From assembly GCA_944319915.1 (NCBI GenBank), contig CALUEY010000003.1, forward strand, positions 1 to 64,000: a stretch of 64,000 bases of DNA, read 5' to 3'. Below are positions 14,477-22,724 of this stretch, in pieces; the stretch's first letter is position 1; each line of letters opens with the position of its first letter. Source of the DNA: an uncultured Prevotella sp. GTDB lineage: Bacteria; Bacteroidota; Bacteroidia; Bacteroidales; Bacteroidaceae. A program made the position numbers and the translations under genes. The notes beneath the pieces are model-generated. The model had not been told where the DNA came from. It worked only from the letters and a program-made list of their open reading frames with translations, and made no database searches.

Positions 14477-15559
14477 TTACGGCTGCTGAGGGCGCAGCCT
14501 GTCGGTCTGTGTCTTTGCCAGCACGAACGCCATGCGCTCCACTACCTGCTCCGGCGGGATGTTCTTCATGCAGGCATAGTCGCCCCTGAGGCAGGGCTTG
14601 TTGCCGTAGATGCTGCACGGCCGGCATGGCAGGTCTATCTGCACGGCGCGTTCCGCGGTCTGGTTCCAGCCCATGAAGCCGGCCGCCGGGTGCGTGGCCC
14701 CCCATATGCTGACCACCGGTGTGCCTACTATCGACGCCAGGTGCATGTTGGCGCTGTCCATGGAGAGCATCAGGTCGAGGTGGCTCATGAGTATAAGCTC
14801 CTGCTGCATGGCCTCGAGGTGGCGCCCCACATTTATGCAGCGGGGTTCGGCGGCGCACCACTCGTCGAACGCCTTCTCCTCCTCCGGCCCACGCCCGAAG
14901 AGGAACAGGCGCGCGTTGGGAAAGCGTTCGGCTGTCATGGCTATCACCTGGCGCATCAGCCTCGGCGGGTACACCTTGCCCGCGTGGGCTGCAAAGGGCG
15001 CAATGCCTATCCATTGCTCGTAGCTGCGCTTGGGGCCTATGGTGGCGGGCAGCAGGTTGAGGTTGCCCCCCTCGGCGGGGAAGAGCGAGCGGAAGCCCAG
15101 CGTGACGGGGTAGCCAAGCCGCGCCAGCGTGTCGGCATAGTTCTTGAATGGCGACGGCAGCTGCTCCATGCGCTTGTGGTGCTGCGCGGTGAGCTGTCGC
15201 CTCAGCCTGCGGTGCTTGTCTACGTGGGCCACGCGGTATCCCTCCACGGTAAACCTCATGCGCAGGTATTCCGAGCGGAGCACGTCGTGGAAGTCGGCTA
15301 TGGCCGTGAAGTTCTTCGCCGTGAGGCGGCGGTAGAGCGCGTTAAGTCCGCGTATGCCGTGGTGTTCGCTTTTCATGTCGGCCTCCATGAAGTTCACGTT
15401 GGGCGCCAGGTCTTCGAAGAACGCGCGCGCGTAGGCCCTGCTGAGCACGGTAATGCGCACATTGGGGTAGGCCATGGCCAGCGAGTAGACCACGGGTACG
15501 GTCATGGCCACGTCGCCGAGCGACGAGAACCTCATTATGAGGATGTGTTCCTTCTTCAT
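14477..15559 (-). CDS. Glycosyltransferase family 9 (heptosyltransferase-like)
   Basis: A 360-residue GT-B enzyme of family GT9. The N-terminus MKKEHILIMRFSSLGDVAMT holds the conserved Arg-Phe-Ser-Ser-Leu-Gly-Asp motif; the C-terminal domain has the SMDSANMHLASIVGTPVVSI nucleotide-sugar motif and a WGATHP segment. GT9 enzymes add heptose or related sugars to LPS core; Bacteroidales versions lie next to DUF4254 genes as here. A four-Cys stretch near the end (PCRPCSIYGNKPCLRGDYAC) is a common feature of the family in this phylum. Inner-membrane-associated LPS core assembly is the likely role. Confidence 0.87.
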   Translation of the reverse strand: MKKEHILIMRFSSLGDVAMTVPVVYSLAMAYPNVRITVLSRAYARAFFEDLAPNVNFMEADMKSEHHGIRGLNALYRRLTAKNFTAIADFHDVLRSEYLRMRFTVEGYRVAHVDKHRRLRRQLTAQHHKRMEQLPSPFKNYADTLARLGYPVTLGFRSLFPAEGGNLNLLPATIGPKRSYEQWIGIAPFAAHAGKVYPPRLMRQVIAMTAERFPNARLFLFGRGPEEEKAFDEWCAAEPRCINVGRHLEAMQQELILMSHLDLMLSMDSANMHLASIVGTPVVSIWGATHPAAGFMGWNQTAERAVQIDLPCRPCSIYGNKPCLRGDYACMKNIPPEQVVERMAFVLAKTQTDRLRPQQP

Positions 15560-15641
15560 CTCCGGGCTTGTTTACTGGTGCATGCGGCTGGCCGGCGAGG
15601 CCTTCGCGGCGGCTGCGCCACGCCTTGTGCGCTGGTTGGCG

Positions 15642-16259
15642 TCAACCTTTCTTGCCATAGAGCACGGGGTTGGTGGCCGGGTCGTTGTACATCTTCATCT
15701 GCCTGTACACCTTCATGTACTTCTTGCCGGCGGCGATGTCGTCGAGCAGCTGGTCGATGGCCGTGGTTAGGTCGGTGCGCTGCTCGCGGAGCACAGCCAG
15801 CTTGGCGGCGCAGCGCTCGCGGTGCTCGGGTGAGGCTTCGGTGCGGTTGGCCTCCTCGTTCATGTGGTAAATCTTCAGCGCCAGGATAGACAGGCGGTCC
15901 ACGGCCCATGCCGGGCTCTCGGTGTTGAGGCGCGCCTCGGGCAGCGGTTTCACCTCGCTGTACGTCTGGCGGAAGTAGCTGTCAATCTGCTCAACGAGGT
16001 CTGTGCGGTCCTGGTTGCTGTGGTCTATGCGCCGCTTCAGGGCCAGTGCCTCGGTGGGGTCGATGTGAGGGTCGCGTATGATGTCCTCCAGATGCCACTG
16101 CACGGCGTCTATCCAGCACTTCATGTAGAGGCTGTGGTCTATCGAGTCGCGCGTGTAGGGGTTCTGTATGGGCGTGTCCACGTTGTCCGTCAGGTGGTAG
16201 TCGGCCACCACCTTGTCGAAGATGGAGTTGCAGTGTTCTGCGAATGACATATCCTTCAT
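15642..16259 (-). CDS. DUF4254 protein
   Basis: A 205-residue cytoplasmic, mainly helical protein of family DUF4254, with the conserved IDHSLYMKCWIDAVQWHLED and NQDRTDLVEQID segments and a SPAWAVDRLSILALKI stretch. The family is of unknown biochemical function but is regularly found with GT9-type LPS glycosyltransferases, as here, so a role in surface-glycan assembly is likely by association. The ATG at 16259 is chosen; ATG 16250 is three codons in. The gene has its own promoter and leads the DUF4254-GT9-rubredoxin group. Confidence 0.85.
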   Translation of the reverse strand: MKDMSFAEHCNSIFDKVVADYHLTDNVDTPIQNPYTRDSIDHSLYMKCWIDAVQWHLEDIIRDPHIDPTEALALKRRIDHSNQDRTDLVEQIDSYFRQTYSEVKPLPEARLNTESPAWAVDRLSILALKIYHMNEEANRTEASPEHRERCAAKLAVLREQRTDLTTAIDQLLDDIAAGKKYMKVYRQMKMYNDPATNPVLYGKKG

Positions 16260-16309
16260 GTTAGTTTGTTGTGCCGTCCGCGGTTTTTCCGTGGCGGGTT
16301 ATTTATTTG

Positions 16310-16340
16310 CAAATCTAAACAAACTTTTTTAATTACCCAA
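16310..16340 (-). promoter_or_regulatory. Promoter of the DUF4254-GT9 group
   Basis: Minus-strand TTG (16338-16340), exactly 20 bases, then TAGATTTG (16310-16317): a full consensus match. The leader is about 47 bases. Confidence 0.78.
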
Positions 16341-16672
16341 CAAGATTGGCTGGTTTTTCGCCCCAATCCAAGCTTTTTATAAATATTTTGCCTCATTGCG
16401 GCCTTTGGCTGGCCGCCTCGCGGGTGGTGCGTGGTGGGCGTTGTGCATTGCGGCGGGTGCCTGCTGGAAATGTTAATTTTGCAGAAATAACTTTACACAA
16501 GGCTCTATGAGGATGGCGTGCGCCACCTTCGGGCCGTCTTTTGTGGCAAATGCGCCATTCTCGCGCGGCTTTGCGCAAGTGGCTGGCAGTGAGTGGCTTG
16601 CTGCTTTGTGCTACCTCTCCTTTGGTGGGTTGGCTGCCGGATAAGGCCCGTTTTCGATGCAAAATGGGGCGA

Positions 16673-16795
16673 AAACGGCTGTCTTTGCCGCTCAAAATGG
16701 CGTTTGCAGGCTTGCCGAACGGTCTGTTTGGGCCCGCTGAACGGCCTGTTTGAGGTTGCCGAACGGCCTCTTTGAGCTTGCGATAAGTGCCGTTT
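16673..16795. repeat. 22-bp-period palindrome array (copy G)
   Basis: Four clear units at 16717, 16739, 16761 and 16783 (79 bases in all), each close to AAACRNNNYGTTT, plus two degenerate units in phase at 16673 and 16695; a further unit-like sequence at 16641 is out of phase by ten bases. The array lies in the 707-base interval between divergent DUF4254 and pdxB. Apart from the two promoters and this array I see no gene in that interval. Confidence 0.8.
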
Positions 16796-16930
16796 GGCGG
16801 TTCAGGGCGGTTTCAGGCATCGCCCAAAATCTATTTTGGAACAAGATGGAGTGTTAAATTCCGGCCAATAATCTTTACACAGCCGCAGCGGCATGGGTTG
16901 CTCCCAGCATCGCCTCACGGTTAGGCGAGC

Positions 16931-16961
16931 TTGGCCGGATGGAATTTTTTGTGTACTTTTG
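16931..16961 (+). promoter_or_regulatory. Promoter of pdxB
   Basis: TTG (16931-16933), exactly 20 bases, TACTTTTG (16954-16961). The pdxB ATG at 16967 begins only five bases after the box, so the mRNA should have almost no leader. Confidence 0.75.
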
Positions 16962-16966
16962 CGCCC

Positions 16967-17977
16967 ATGGACATAAAATTGGTAATAGACGACAAGATTC
17001 CTTACATACGCGAGGCGATAGCCAAGATTACGCCCCGCGCGGTTTACAAGCGTGGGGCCGACATCGCCGCCGCCGACGTGCGCGATGCCGACGCGCTGAT
17101 AGTGCGCACCCGCACCCGCTGCGACGAGCGGCTGCTGGCCGGCAGCAGGGTGCGCTTTGTGGCCACGGCCACCATCGGCTTCGACCATATCGACACCGGC
17201 TACCTGGCCCGCGCGGGCATAAGCTGGGCCAACTGCCCCGGCTGCAACGCCGCCTCGGTGGCGCAGTATGTGCGCTCGGCCCTGCTGCTCCTGCAGCGCG
17301 ACTGCGGCCTCAGCCTGCCCGGGGCCACGCTGGGCGTGGTGGGCTGCGGCCACGTGGGCAGCCGCGTGTGCGGCGTGGGGCGCGAGCTGGGCATGAGGGT
17401 GCTCGTGTGCGACCCTCCGGTGGGCGCCCCGGGATATGTGGGCATGGACGTTATAGAGCGCGAGGCCGACGTGGTGACGTTCCACGTGCCGCTGACCGAG
17501 GGCGGCCCTTATGCCACGCGCCATATGGCCGACGCCTCCTTCTTCGCCCGCCTGGCCCGCAGGCCGTTCTTGGTGAACACGAGCCGGGGGGCGGTGGTGG
17601 ACAACGAGGCACTGAAGTCGGCCTTGCACCATGGCCTTGTGCGCCAGGCCGTCATCGACACGTGGGAGCACGAGCCGCTCATCGACACCGAGCTGCTCTC
17701 CATGGTCTACATAGGCACGCCCCACATAGCGGGCTATTCGGCCGACGGAAAGGTGAATGCCGACAACATGGCCATTGACGCGCTGTGCCGGTACTTTGGC
17801 ATCGAGAATCCCGGGCGCATAGTTCCGCCGCCCCTGCCTGCAGGGTTCTGCTACAGCGGCGACCCGCTGCAGCTCTACAACCCGCTCGACGACAGCGCCC
17901 GGCTGAAGCAGCGGCCCGACCTCTTTGAGGACTTGCGCGGCAATTACCCGTTGCGCCGCGAGTCTTGGGAGGGCTGA
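16967..17977 (+). CDS. pdxB: Erythronate-4-phosphate dehydrogenase
   Basis: A 336-residue NAD-dependent 2-hydroxyacid dehydrogenase. PdxB identity is supported by MDIKLVIDDKIPYIREAI at the N-terminus, TATIGFDHID, the Rossmann motif GVVGCGHVGSRV (123-134), catalytic-type Arg207 in NTSRGAVVDN, Glu236 in WEHEP and His253 in TPHIAGYS. The C-terminal part (about 260-336) resembles the PdxB dimerisation domain. It oxidises 4-phosphoerythronate in the DXP-dependent pyridoxal-phosphate pathway. I start at 16967, not at an upstream in-frame ATG (16931), because that one overlaps the promoter's TTG element. No other pdx gene is in the window. Confidence 0.92.
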   Translation: MDIKLVIDDKIPYIREAIAKITPRAVYKRGADIAAADVRDADALIVRTRTRCDERLLAGSRVRFVATATIGFDHIDTGYLARAGISWANCPGCNAASVAQYVRSALLLLQRDCGLSLPGATLGVVGCGHVGSRVCGVGRELGMRVLVCDPPVGAPGYVGMDVIEREADVVTFHVPLTEGGPYATRHMADASFFARLARRPFLVNTSRGAVVDNEALKSALHHGLVRQAVIDTWEHEPLIDTELLSMVYIGTPHIAGYSADGKVNADNMAIDALCRYFGIENPGRIVPPPLPAGFCYSGDPLQLYNPLDDSARLKQRPDLFEDLRGNYPLRRESWEG

Positions 17978-17999
17978 GGGCTCACTGCCACATGGCCTT

Positions 18000-19601
18000 T
18001 CAGAACTCAGCCTCGGCCTTGAAGTTGAGCGGCCGGCCCGTGGCGGGGTGGCATAGCTCAATGCTTTCGGCGTGGAGATACAGCCGGTCGGCGCGCCGGC
18101 CGTAGAGCGCGTCGCCCAGGATAGGGGAGCCAAGCCCATCGGGGTGGGCGCAGTGCACGCGCAGCTGGTGGGTGCGGCCCGTAAGGGGGTGCAGCACCAC
18201 GCGCGCATGGCCGCCGCGCTGGCCTGCCGCCCGCCAGTAGGTGATGGCCTCGCGCCCGGCCTCGCGGTCGACCACCTGGCGCGGGCGGTCCATGTGGTCG
18301 GGCCTCAGCGGCAGGCTGATGCGCCCCTCGCTGGCGGCAAGGCGCGGCGCCTCTACCAGTGCCACGTAGCGTTTCTTTACCTTGCGGCCCTCAAACTGGG
18401 CCTGCAGCAGGCGGCGGGCTTCCTCGCTCTTGGCCACCACGAGCAGCCCCGAGGTGTCCATGTCGAGGCGGTGGACCATGTATGGCTCGGCCTCGCCGCC
18501 CCACTGCGCGCGCAGCACGCTCTCCACCGACCGCCGCCCGGTGCGCCCCGGCACTGAGAGCATGCCCGGCGGCTTGCAAATCACGGCCATCCAGCTGTCT
18601 TCGTAGATTGTTTCCAGCCGCCCGTCGTCGTCGGCCCGCAGCGGGTCGGGGTCTACGTCTAACCCCTGCAGCATGTGCCTCAGTATGGGCAGGCACTTGC
18701 CCCGGCAGGCCGGATAGTAGTGAAGGTGGCGGCGCAGCTCGGCCTTGGGCGACTCGCCCCACCAGAACTCGGCCATGCAGAGCGGCCTAAGGCCGTGCTC
18801 GTAGGCGCATTGCAGCAGTTTGGGGGCGCAGCACTCGCCTGCCCCAGAGGGCGGTGCGCCGCCCGTCTCGGCGAGGAATATGTCGTTGAGGTCGCGCCGC
18901 TGGCCTTTGGCGTTGAGCATGCGGAATTGCGCGAACACCCATTGTTGCAGTTCGTCAGACTTCCGCCTGCGGTCGGCGCGCAGCCCTGCGGCCTCGCGCC
19001 CCGCCTCGGCATGGGCCCGCCCGGCCTCGGCCACAGCCTCGGCATGGCGTCTTTTCATGCGGCGCAGCTCGGCTTTCATGTGCTGGCTCTGGCGCGCCAG
19101 GGCGGCCTCGTCGGCCCCACCGGCGCGCAGGGCGTCGCGCCGGAGCTTGGCTTCGGCCATTGCGGCCTTGTAGCTGGCCTCCTCTGCCTCGCAGGCTTGT
19201 CGCGTTTCGTCAAGCCGCCGCTGCGCCTCGGCCTCGCCTCCGGCGGCCTCAAGCTCCGCCAGGCGGGCGTTGATGGCCGATATCTCGGCCTCTTTTTCCT
19301 TAAAATGGCCGCCGGGTTGCAGTATGTCGAACACCGCCGGGACGAAGAACGGCCAATCGTTGCGCCCGCAGAGCTGGCCCGAATAGGCGGCGAGGTAGCC
19401 CATGCCGCCACCCGGCGCGCCCACCACGAGAACCCCGAACATCTTGCCTCGGCTTATCTCATCGCGCCAGCGGTCTTCTGACGCTATGTACCGCTGCACC
19501 TCGGCGGCAGCCTGTAGGCACAGCGGATGAGGCTCGTAGCAGAAGGGGAAGGTGAACCTTGGGGGCGGGGCGATGGTGGTATGGAGCGGATGGAGGAACA
19601 C
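18000..19601 (-). CDS. RluA-family pseudouridine synthase with long N-terminal extension
   Basis: A 533-residue protein. The C-terminal ~220 residues are an RluA-type pseudouridine synthase: HRLDMDTSGLLVVAK carries the catalytic Asp, and PLTGRTHQLRVH and the RLYLHAESI region are also present. The first ~280 residues are an extension containing GVLVVGAPGGGMGYLAAYSG and a long Ala/Glu/Arg-rich coiled coil (about 100-215), then a Cys-containing segment. This large form is common in Bacteroidales. Target RNA is unknown (23S rRNA or tRNA). It converges on pdxB, leaving only 22 bases between the stops. Confidence 0.87.
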   Translation of the reverse strand: MFLHPLHTTIAPPPRFTFPFCYEPHPLCLQAAAEVQRYIASEDRWRDEISRGKMFGVLVVGAPGGGMGYLAAYSGQLCGRNDWPFFVPAVFDILQPGGHFKEKEAEISAINARLAELEAAGGEAEAQRRLDETRQACEAEEASYKAAMAEAKLRRDALRAGGADEAALARQSQHMKAELRRMKRRHAEAVAEAGRAHAEAGREAAGLRADRRRKSDELQQWVFAQFRMLNAKGQRRDLNDIFLAETGGAPPSGAGECCAPKLLQCAYEHGLRPLCMAEFWWGESPKAELRRHLHYYPACRGKCLPILRHMLQGLDVDPDPLRADDDGRLETIYEDSWMAVICKPPGMLSVPGRTGRRSVESVLRAQWGGEAEPYMVHRLDMDTSGLLVVAKSEEARRLLQAQFEGRKVKKRYVALVEAPRLAASEGRISLPLRPDHMDRPRQVVDREAGREAITYWRAAGQRGGHARVVLHPLTGRTHQLRVHCAHPDGLGSPILGDALYGRRADRLYLHAESIELCHPATGRPLNFKAEAEF

Positions 19602-19847
19602 GATGGAAGTTAAGAATTATGAATTAAGAATTAAGAAAGTATGTGTTATGTGACTGGAGAATCAATGGTTGAGAATCAAACGGATGGGCGTTTGCCGATG
19701 GTGGGGCTTGCGTGGTTTGCATTTCATGCGTTTTGTGGCCATTTCATTCGTGGTTGTCGTGTCATTTGTATGTTTCTTTCCGTAGGTTGCCTCTTGCCTT
19801 GCCAAGTCTTGTCGGTAATTCTTTTAATCTTTAACTTTTAATTTTTA
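19602..19847. other. Gene-free interval with A/T-rich repeats
   Basis: Near 19610-19640 are several copies of short A/T-rich words such as GAATTATGAATTAAG, and similar words recur at 22027-22153. The remainder (about 19640-19847) has T-rich sequence and a 66-codon open frame without family resemblance or GC3 bias. I see no gene. Confidence 0.5.
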
Positions 19848-19908
19848 CTCGACGTTGTGCTTGGCTGAGGCAAGCAAAAGGCGTGCCTCAGCCAAGCACA
19901 ACGTCGAG
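19848..19908. repeat. 25-bp perfect inverted repeat overlapping the ZIP gene stop
   Basis: Arms at 19848-19872 and 19884-19908 are perfectly complementary with an 11-base loop. The right arm contains the last codons and stop of the ZIP transporter gene (minus strand), so the left arm is an inverted copy of a coding tail. It probably works as a terminator for the minus-strand transcript. Confidence 0.75.
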
Positions 19909-20670
19909 CGTCATCATCAGCGTGAAGCCGATGGCGAAGCCCACGGTGCTCAGGTTGCTGTGCTCCCCGGCGCTCGCCTCGGGTATAAGCTCCTCGATAA
20001 CCACGTAGAGCATGGCCCCGGCGGCGAACGCCAGAAGGTAGGGCATGGCCGGGGTGAGCCACGCCGTGAGCATTACCACGGCCAGCGCGCCCACCGGTTC
20101 CACAGCCCCGCTGAGGCTGCCTATGAGGAACGAGCGCCAGCGGCTGTTGCCGGCGGCGCGCATGGGCATGGAGATGATGGCACCCTCAGGCACGTTCTGT
20201 ATGGCTATGCCCACCGACATGGCCAGCGCGGCTGCCGCGCTGATGCCCATGCCGCCGTCGGCCGCGCCTGCCAGCACCACGCCGACGGCCATGCCCTCGG
20301 GCAGGTTGTGGATGGTGACGGCCAGCATCAGCATGGCAGTGCGCGACAGGCGGGAGCGCGGCCCCTCGGGCTTGGTGGTGCCGAGGTGGAGGTGGGGCGT
20401 GGCGTAGTCGATGGCGAGGAGGAACGCCATGCCCGCCAGGAAGCCCACCACTGCGGGCAGGAGCTGCGGCGCGGAGTTGGCCTCGCCGCCGAACTCAAGC
20501 GCCGGGATGAGCAGCGACCACACCGAGGCGGCCACCATCACGCCCGAGGCGAAGCCCAGCAGGGCCTTTTGCACCACGGCGTTCATCTCGCGCCGCATGA
20601 AAAACACGAATGCCGAGCCGGCCACAGTGCCGAGGAAAGGGATTAAGATGCCTATCAAAATTCCGTTCAT
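19888..20670 (-). CDS. ZIP-family divalent metal transporter
   Basis: A 260-residue, about eight-TM inner-membrane transporter of the ZIP family. The binuclear metal site motifs are seen as HNLPEGMAVG in TM4 and QNVPEGAIISMP in TM5, and the short histidine loop HLHLG lies between TM3 and TM4. It most likely imports Zn2+ or another divalent cation (ZupT/GufA type). Its ATG overlaps the stop of the upstream C10 protease gene (ATGA, four bases), so translation is coupled, an unusual pairing of a secreted protease with a metal importer. Confidence 0.9.
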   Translation of the reverse strand: MNGILIGILIPFLGTVAGSAFVFFMRREMNAVVQKALLGFASGVMVAASVWSLLIPALEFGGEANSAPQLLPAVVGFLAGMAFLLAIDYATPHLHLGTTKPEGPRSRLSRTAMLMLAVTIHNLPEGMAVGVVLAGAADGGMGISAAAALAMSVGIAIQNVPEGAIISMPMRAAGNSRWRSFLIGSLSGAVEPVGALAVVMLTAWLTPAMPYLLAFAAGAMLYVVIEELIPEASAGEHSNLSTVGFAIGFTLMMTLDVVLG

Positions 20671-22010
20671 AGCCTTGTTATTTTAGTTATCATGGTGCCT
20701 TTGGTGGCGTCGCGCCCTATGTTGTGCAGCGAGCGCGGCGCGGTGAGGGAGCGCAGGTTCTTGCAGAAGGCGAAAGCGCCGGGGCCCACCGACGCGACCT
20801 TTGGGGGCAGGCTAAGCTCCGTCAGGCTGTTGCAGGAGTTGAATGCGTTGGCCCCTATGGTGCGGAGCGAGGCAGGCAGGCTCAGCTCTACGAGGTTGAT
20901 GCAGCCCGCGAAGGCTCCGCGCCTTATCTCGCCCACCATCGGCGGGATGTCGATGCGGTTCAGGTTCTGGCAGCCGGCGAACGCGTGGCGGCTTATCTCG
21001 GGCAGCGTCAGCGGCAGGGCTACGTAGGTGAGCGATGGGCAGCCGCTGAAGGCGGAGTCGGGCAGCGTAAGTATGACGGCGCGGCTAAGGTCGACCGTGG
21101 CCAGCACGCCGCCCTTCAGCCCCTGCGGGCCGCCCCCGGCGAGTGAGCGCAGCAGGCGCACGTCGGCAGCGTTTATCAGTCCGCTCACGCTCAAGTGGCG
21201 CAGGGTGAGGCGGTCGGCCTGTGTTATGTGCGCCGCCAGCGTGCCGGGGCGGCGCAGCGTTATGGCCCGCACGGAGGGGCGGTAAGGCTCGGGTGCCACG
21301 TCGGCCACGAGCCTTTGGGCCATGCGGTAGCCTCCGAGCGTGTCGGGGTCGTAGTATCCGTTGCGCTTGCCTCCCCATCCCCAGTTCACGTGTACCGTGG
21401 AGTCGCGGCACCCGTCGATGATGAACACGTGGGCGTCGTGGCTGTTGCGCTCGGCGCGGATGATGACGGGGCGGCCTGCGCGCAGCTCGCCGAAGATGAG
21501 CTGCTTCCACCGGCGCGACCCCTCGGCACCGCCGTAGCAGGCGCGGTCGGCTATGTGCATGTAGCGGCTGTAGCCGAAGTACTTTTTCAGTCCGGCCACC
21601 ACGCCGTTTATCTTCGTTGAGCTTGCCGTCTGGCTGTACACCGTGCCGGCGGCGGTGCCGCAGTCCACTATGAGCTGCGCCACCGCGTTCTGTTGCCCGG
21701 AGGGCGTGGAGTCGGTGGCTGTGGGCGGCATGTCGGCCCAGTCGTAGGCCGTGCCGAGGCGGCCGCTGCGCGCCGGGTAGGCGTAGCGGCGCATCACCTG
21801 GGCCATCACTATTGGCCCGCAGCCTGCCGGGGAGTGGCGCACGGTGGTGTCGCGCCGCTCCCAGGGGCAGAGCTTGTTGTAGGGATGCTCTTGCCCCCAG
21901 GCCGTGGCCAGCAGCGGCTTCACTTCCTCGGGGAATGTGTATGCGCCTTGCGCCACGGCCTGCACGGTGGCCATGATGGCGGACAATGCTGCTAAGAGTA
22001 TGCGTTTCAT
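20667..22010 (-). CDS. Secreted C10 (streptopain-like) cysteine protease with BspA-type leucine-rich repeats
   Basis: A 447-residue exported protein: signal peptide (1-21), C10 peptidase domain (about 25-235) and BspA-like LRR_5 repeats (about 310-440). Catalytic Cys64 lies in PAGCGPIVMAQVM and the catalytic His is probably His194 in DAHVFIIDG; HVNWGWGG (207-214) supplies the conserved Trp-Gly segment. WGQEHPYNKLCP is another family hallmark. The repeats contain CxNLxxIDIP-type units such as AFAGCQNLNRIDIP. The LRRs probably bind host or surface protein. The gene is translationally coupled to the following ZIP transporter gene. The start is supported by a TACCTTTG box six bases upstream. Confidence 0.87.
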   Translation of the reverse strand: MKRILLAALSAIMATVQAVAQGAYTFPEEVKPLLATAWGQEHPYNKLCPWERRDTTVRHSPAGCGPIVMAQVMRRYAYPARSGRLGTAYDWADMPPTATDSTPSGQQNAVAQLIVDCGTAAGTVYSQTASSTKINGVVAGLKKYFGYSRYMHIADRACYGGAEGSRRWKQLIFGELRAGRPVIIRAERNSHDAHVFIIDGCRDSTVHVNWGWGGKRNGYYDPDTLGGYRMAQRLVADVAPEPYRPSVRAITLRRPGTLAAHITQADRLTLRHLSVSGLINAADVRLLRSLAGGGPQGLKGGVLATVDLSRAVILTLPDSAFSGCPSLTYVALPLTLPEISRHAFAGCQNLNRIDIPPMVGEIRRGAFAGCINLVELSLPASLRTIGANAFNSCNSLTELSLPPKVASVGPGAFAFCKNLRSLTAPRSLHNIGRDATKGTMITKITRL

Positions 22011-22015
22011 GACGG

Positions 22016-22023
22016 CAAAGGTA
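22016..22023 (-). promoter_or_regulatory. -7 box of the C10 protease-ZIP operon
   Basis: TACCTTTG on the minus strand ends five bases before the ATG at 22010, implying a near-leaderless mRNA. No TTG at the ideal upstream position; the sequence there is A/T-rich. Confidence 0.6.
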
Positions 22024-22026
22024 CGG

Positions 22027-22153
22027 AATAATTAAAAATTAAAAGGTAAAAATTAAAAGAATATGCGCGGGGGAAGTTAAGAAGTGGGAATTATGAATTA
22101 AGAAGTAAGAATTATGAATTAAGAAAATATGCGCGGGGGAATTGAGAATTAAG
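22027..22153. repeat. A/T-rich repeats with a ~66-bp duplicated segment
   Basis: Words of the type GAATTATGAATTAAGAA recur several times, and ATATGCGCGGGGGAA occurs at 22061 and again at 22127, 66 bases apart, showing a partial tandem duplication. The same A/T words occur near 19610-19640. No coding sequence. Confidence 0.55.
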
Positions 22154-22334
22154 GGGTGAGGATAGCTTGTGTCATGTCCTTCAGCGTAGCAGTGATCCGT
22201 ACAGTGGCAGCTCGCAGGCCAGTCGGTTCGCAGTGGGCATCACATGGATTCAATGGTTGCTTTTGCCCGTTGCTGCTTGATTGTTTCTTGACATTGGCCG
22301 GTGTGGAATCACGCATGGGGCATCTTGATTTCCC

Positions 22335-22413
22335 AAACGGCCCGTTTCGGGCTGCCAAACAGGCCGTTCTGCAACTTGAAACAGGCTGTTTTGCAGCCCG
22401 AAACGGGTCGTTT
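22335..22413. repeat. 79-bp four-unit array of 22-bp-period palindromes (copy B)
   Basis: Units start at 22335, 22357, 22379 and 22401, exactly 22 bases apart. Unit 4 matches the reverse complement of unit 1 at 12 of 13 positions, and CGTTTCGGGCTGC after unit 1 pairs with GCAGCCCGAAACG at units 3/4. It lies in the 1.08-kb interval between the C10 gene and the next + strand gene. Confidence 0.85.
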
Positions 22414-22691
22414 TGCAATGCTCTGTGAATCAGGCGGTTGTGCGATAAATGCCGCATGGTGAAGTTTCTTTACAAATAATGGCGTTGCTCCAGCTGTTCC
22501 GCTGCCTGTGGCTTAGGCTTCGTGGCTGCCCAGTTCGGCTGCCTTCCCCGCCGCAGGCGCGTCCTGCGGCGGCGTGTGGCGTCGGTGGGCATTGCGCCGT
22601 ATAGTGAGCGCGCAAGCCTCGGCGGGAGTTGCCGTTATCCGCCCGCAATCCAATATTTTTCTTCTATGACGGAATTTTCACATGAAAAATT

Positions 22692-22721
22692 TTGCAGTTA
22701 GGAATTATATTCATACCTTTG
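22692..22721 (+). promoter_or_regulatory. Promoter of a probable untranslated RNA
   Basis: TTG (22692-22694), 19 bases, TACCTTTG (22714-22721). Transcription would start at about 22725. Confidence 0.65.
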
Positions 22722-22724
22722 TAG

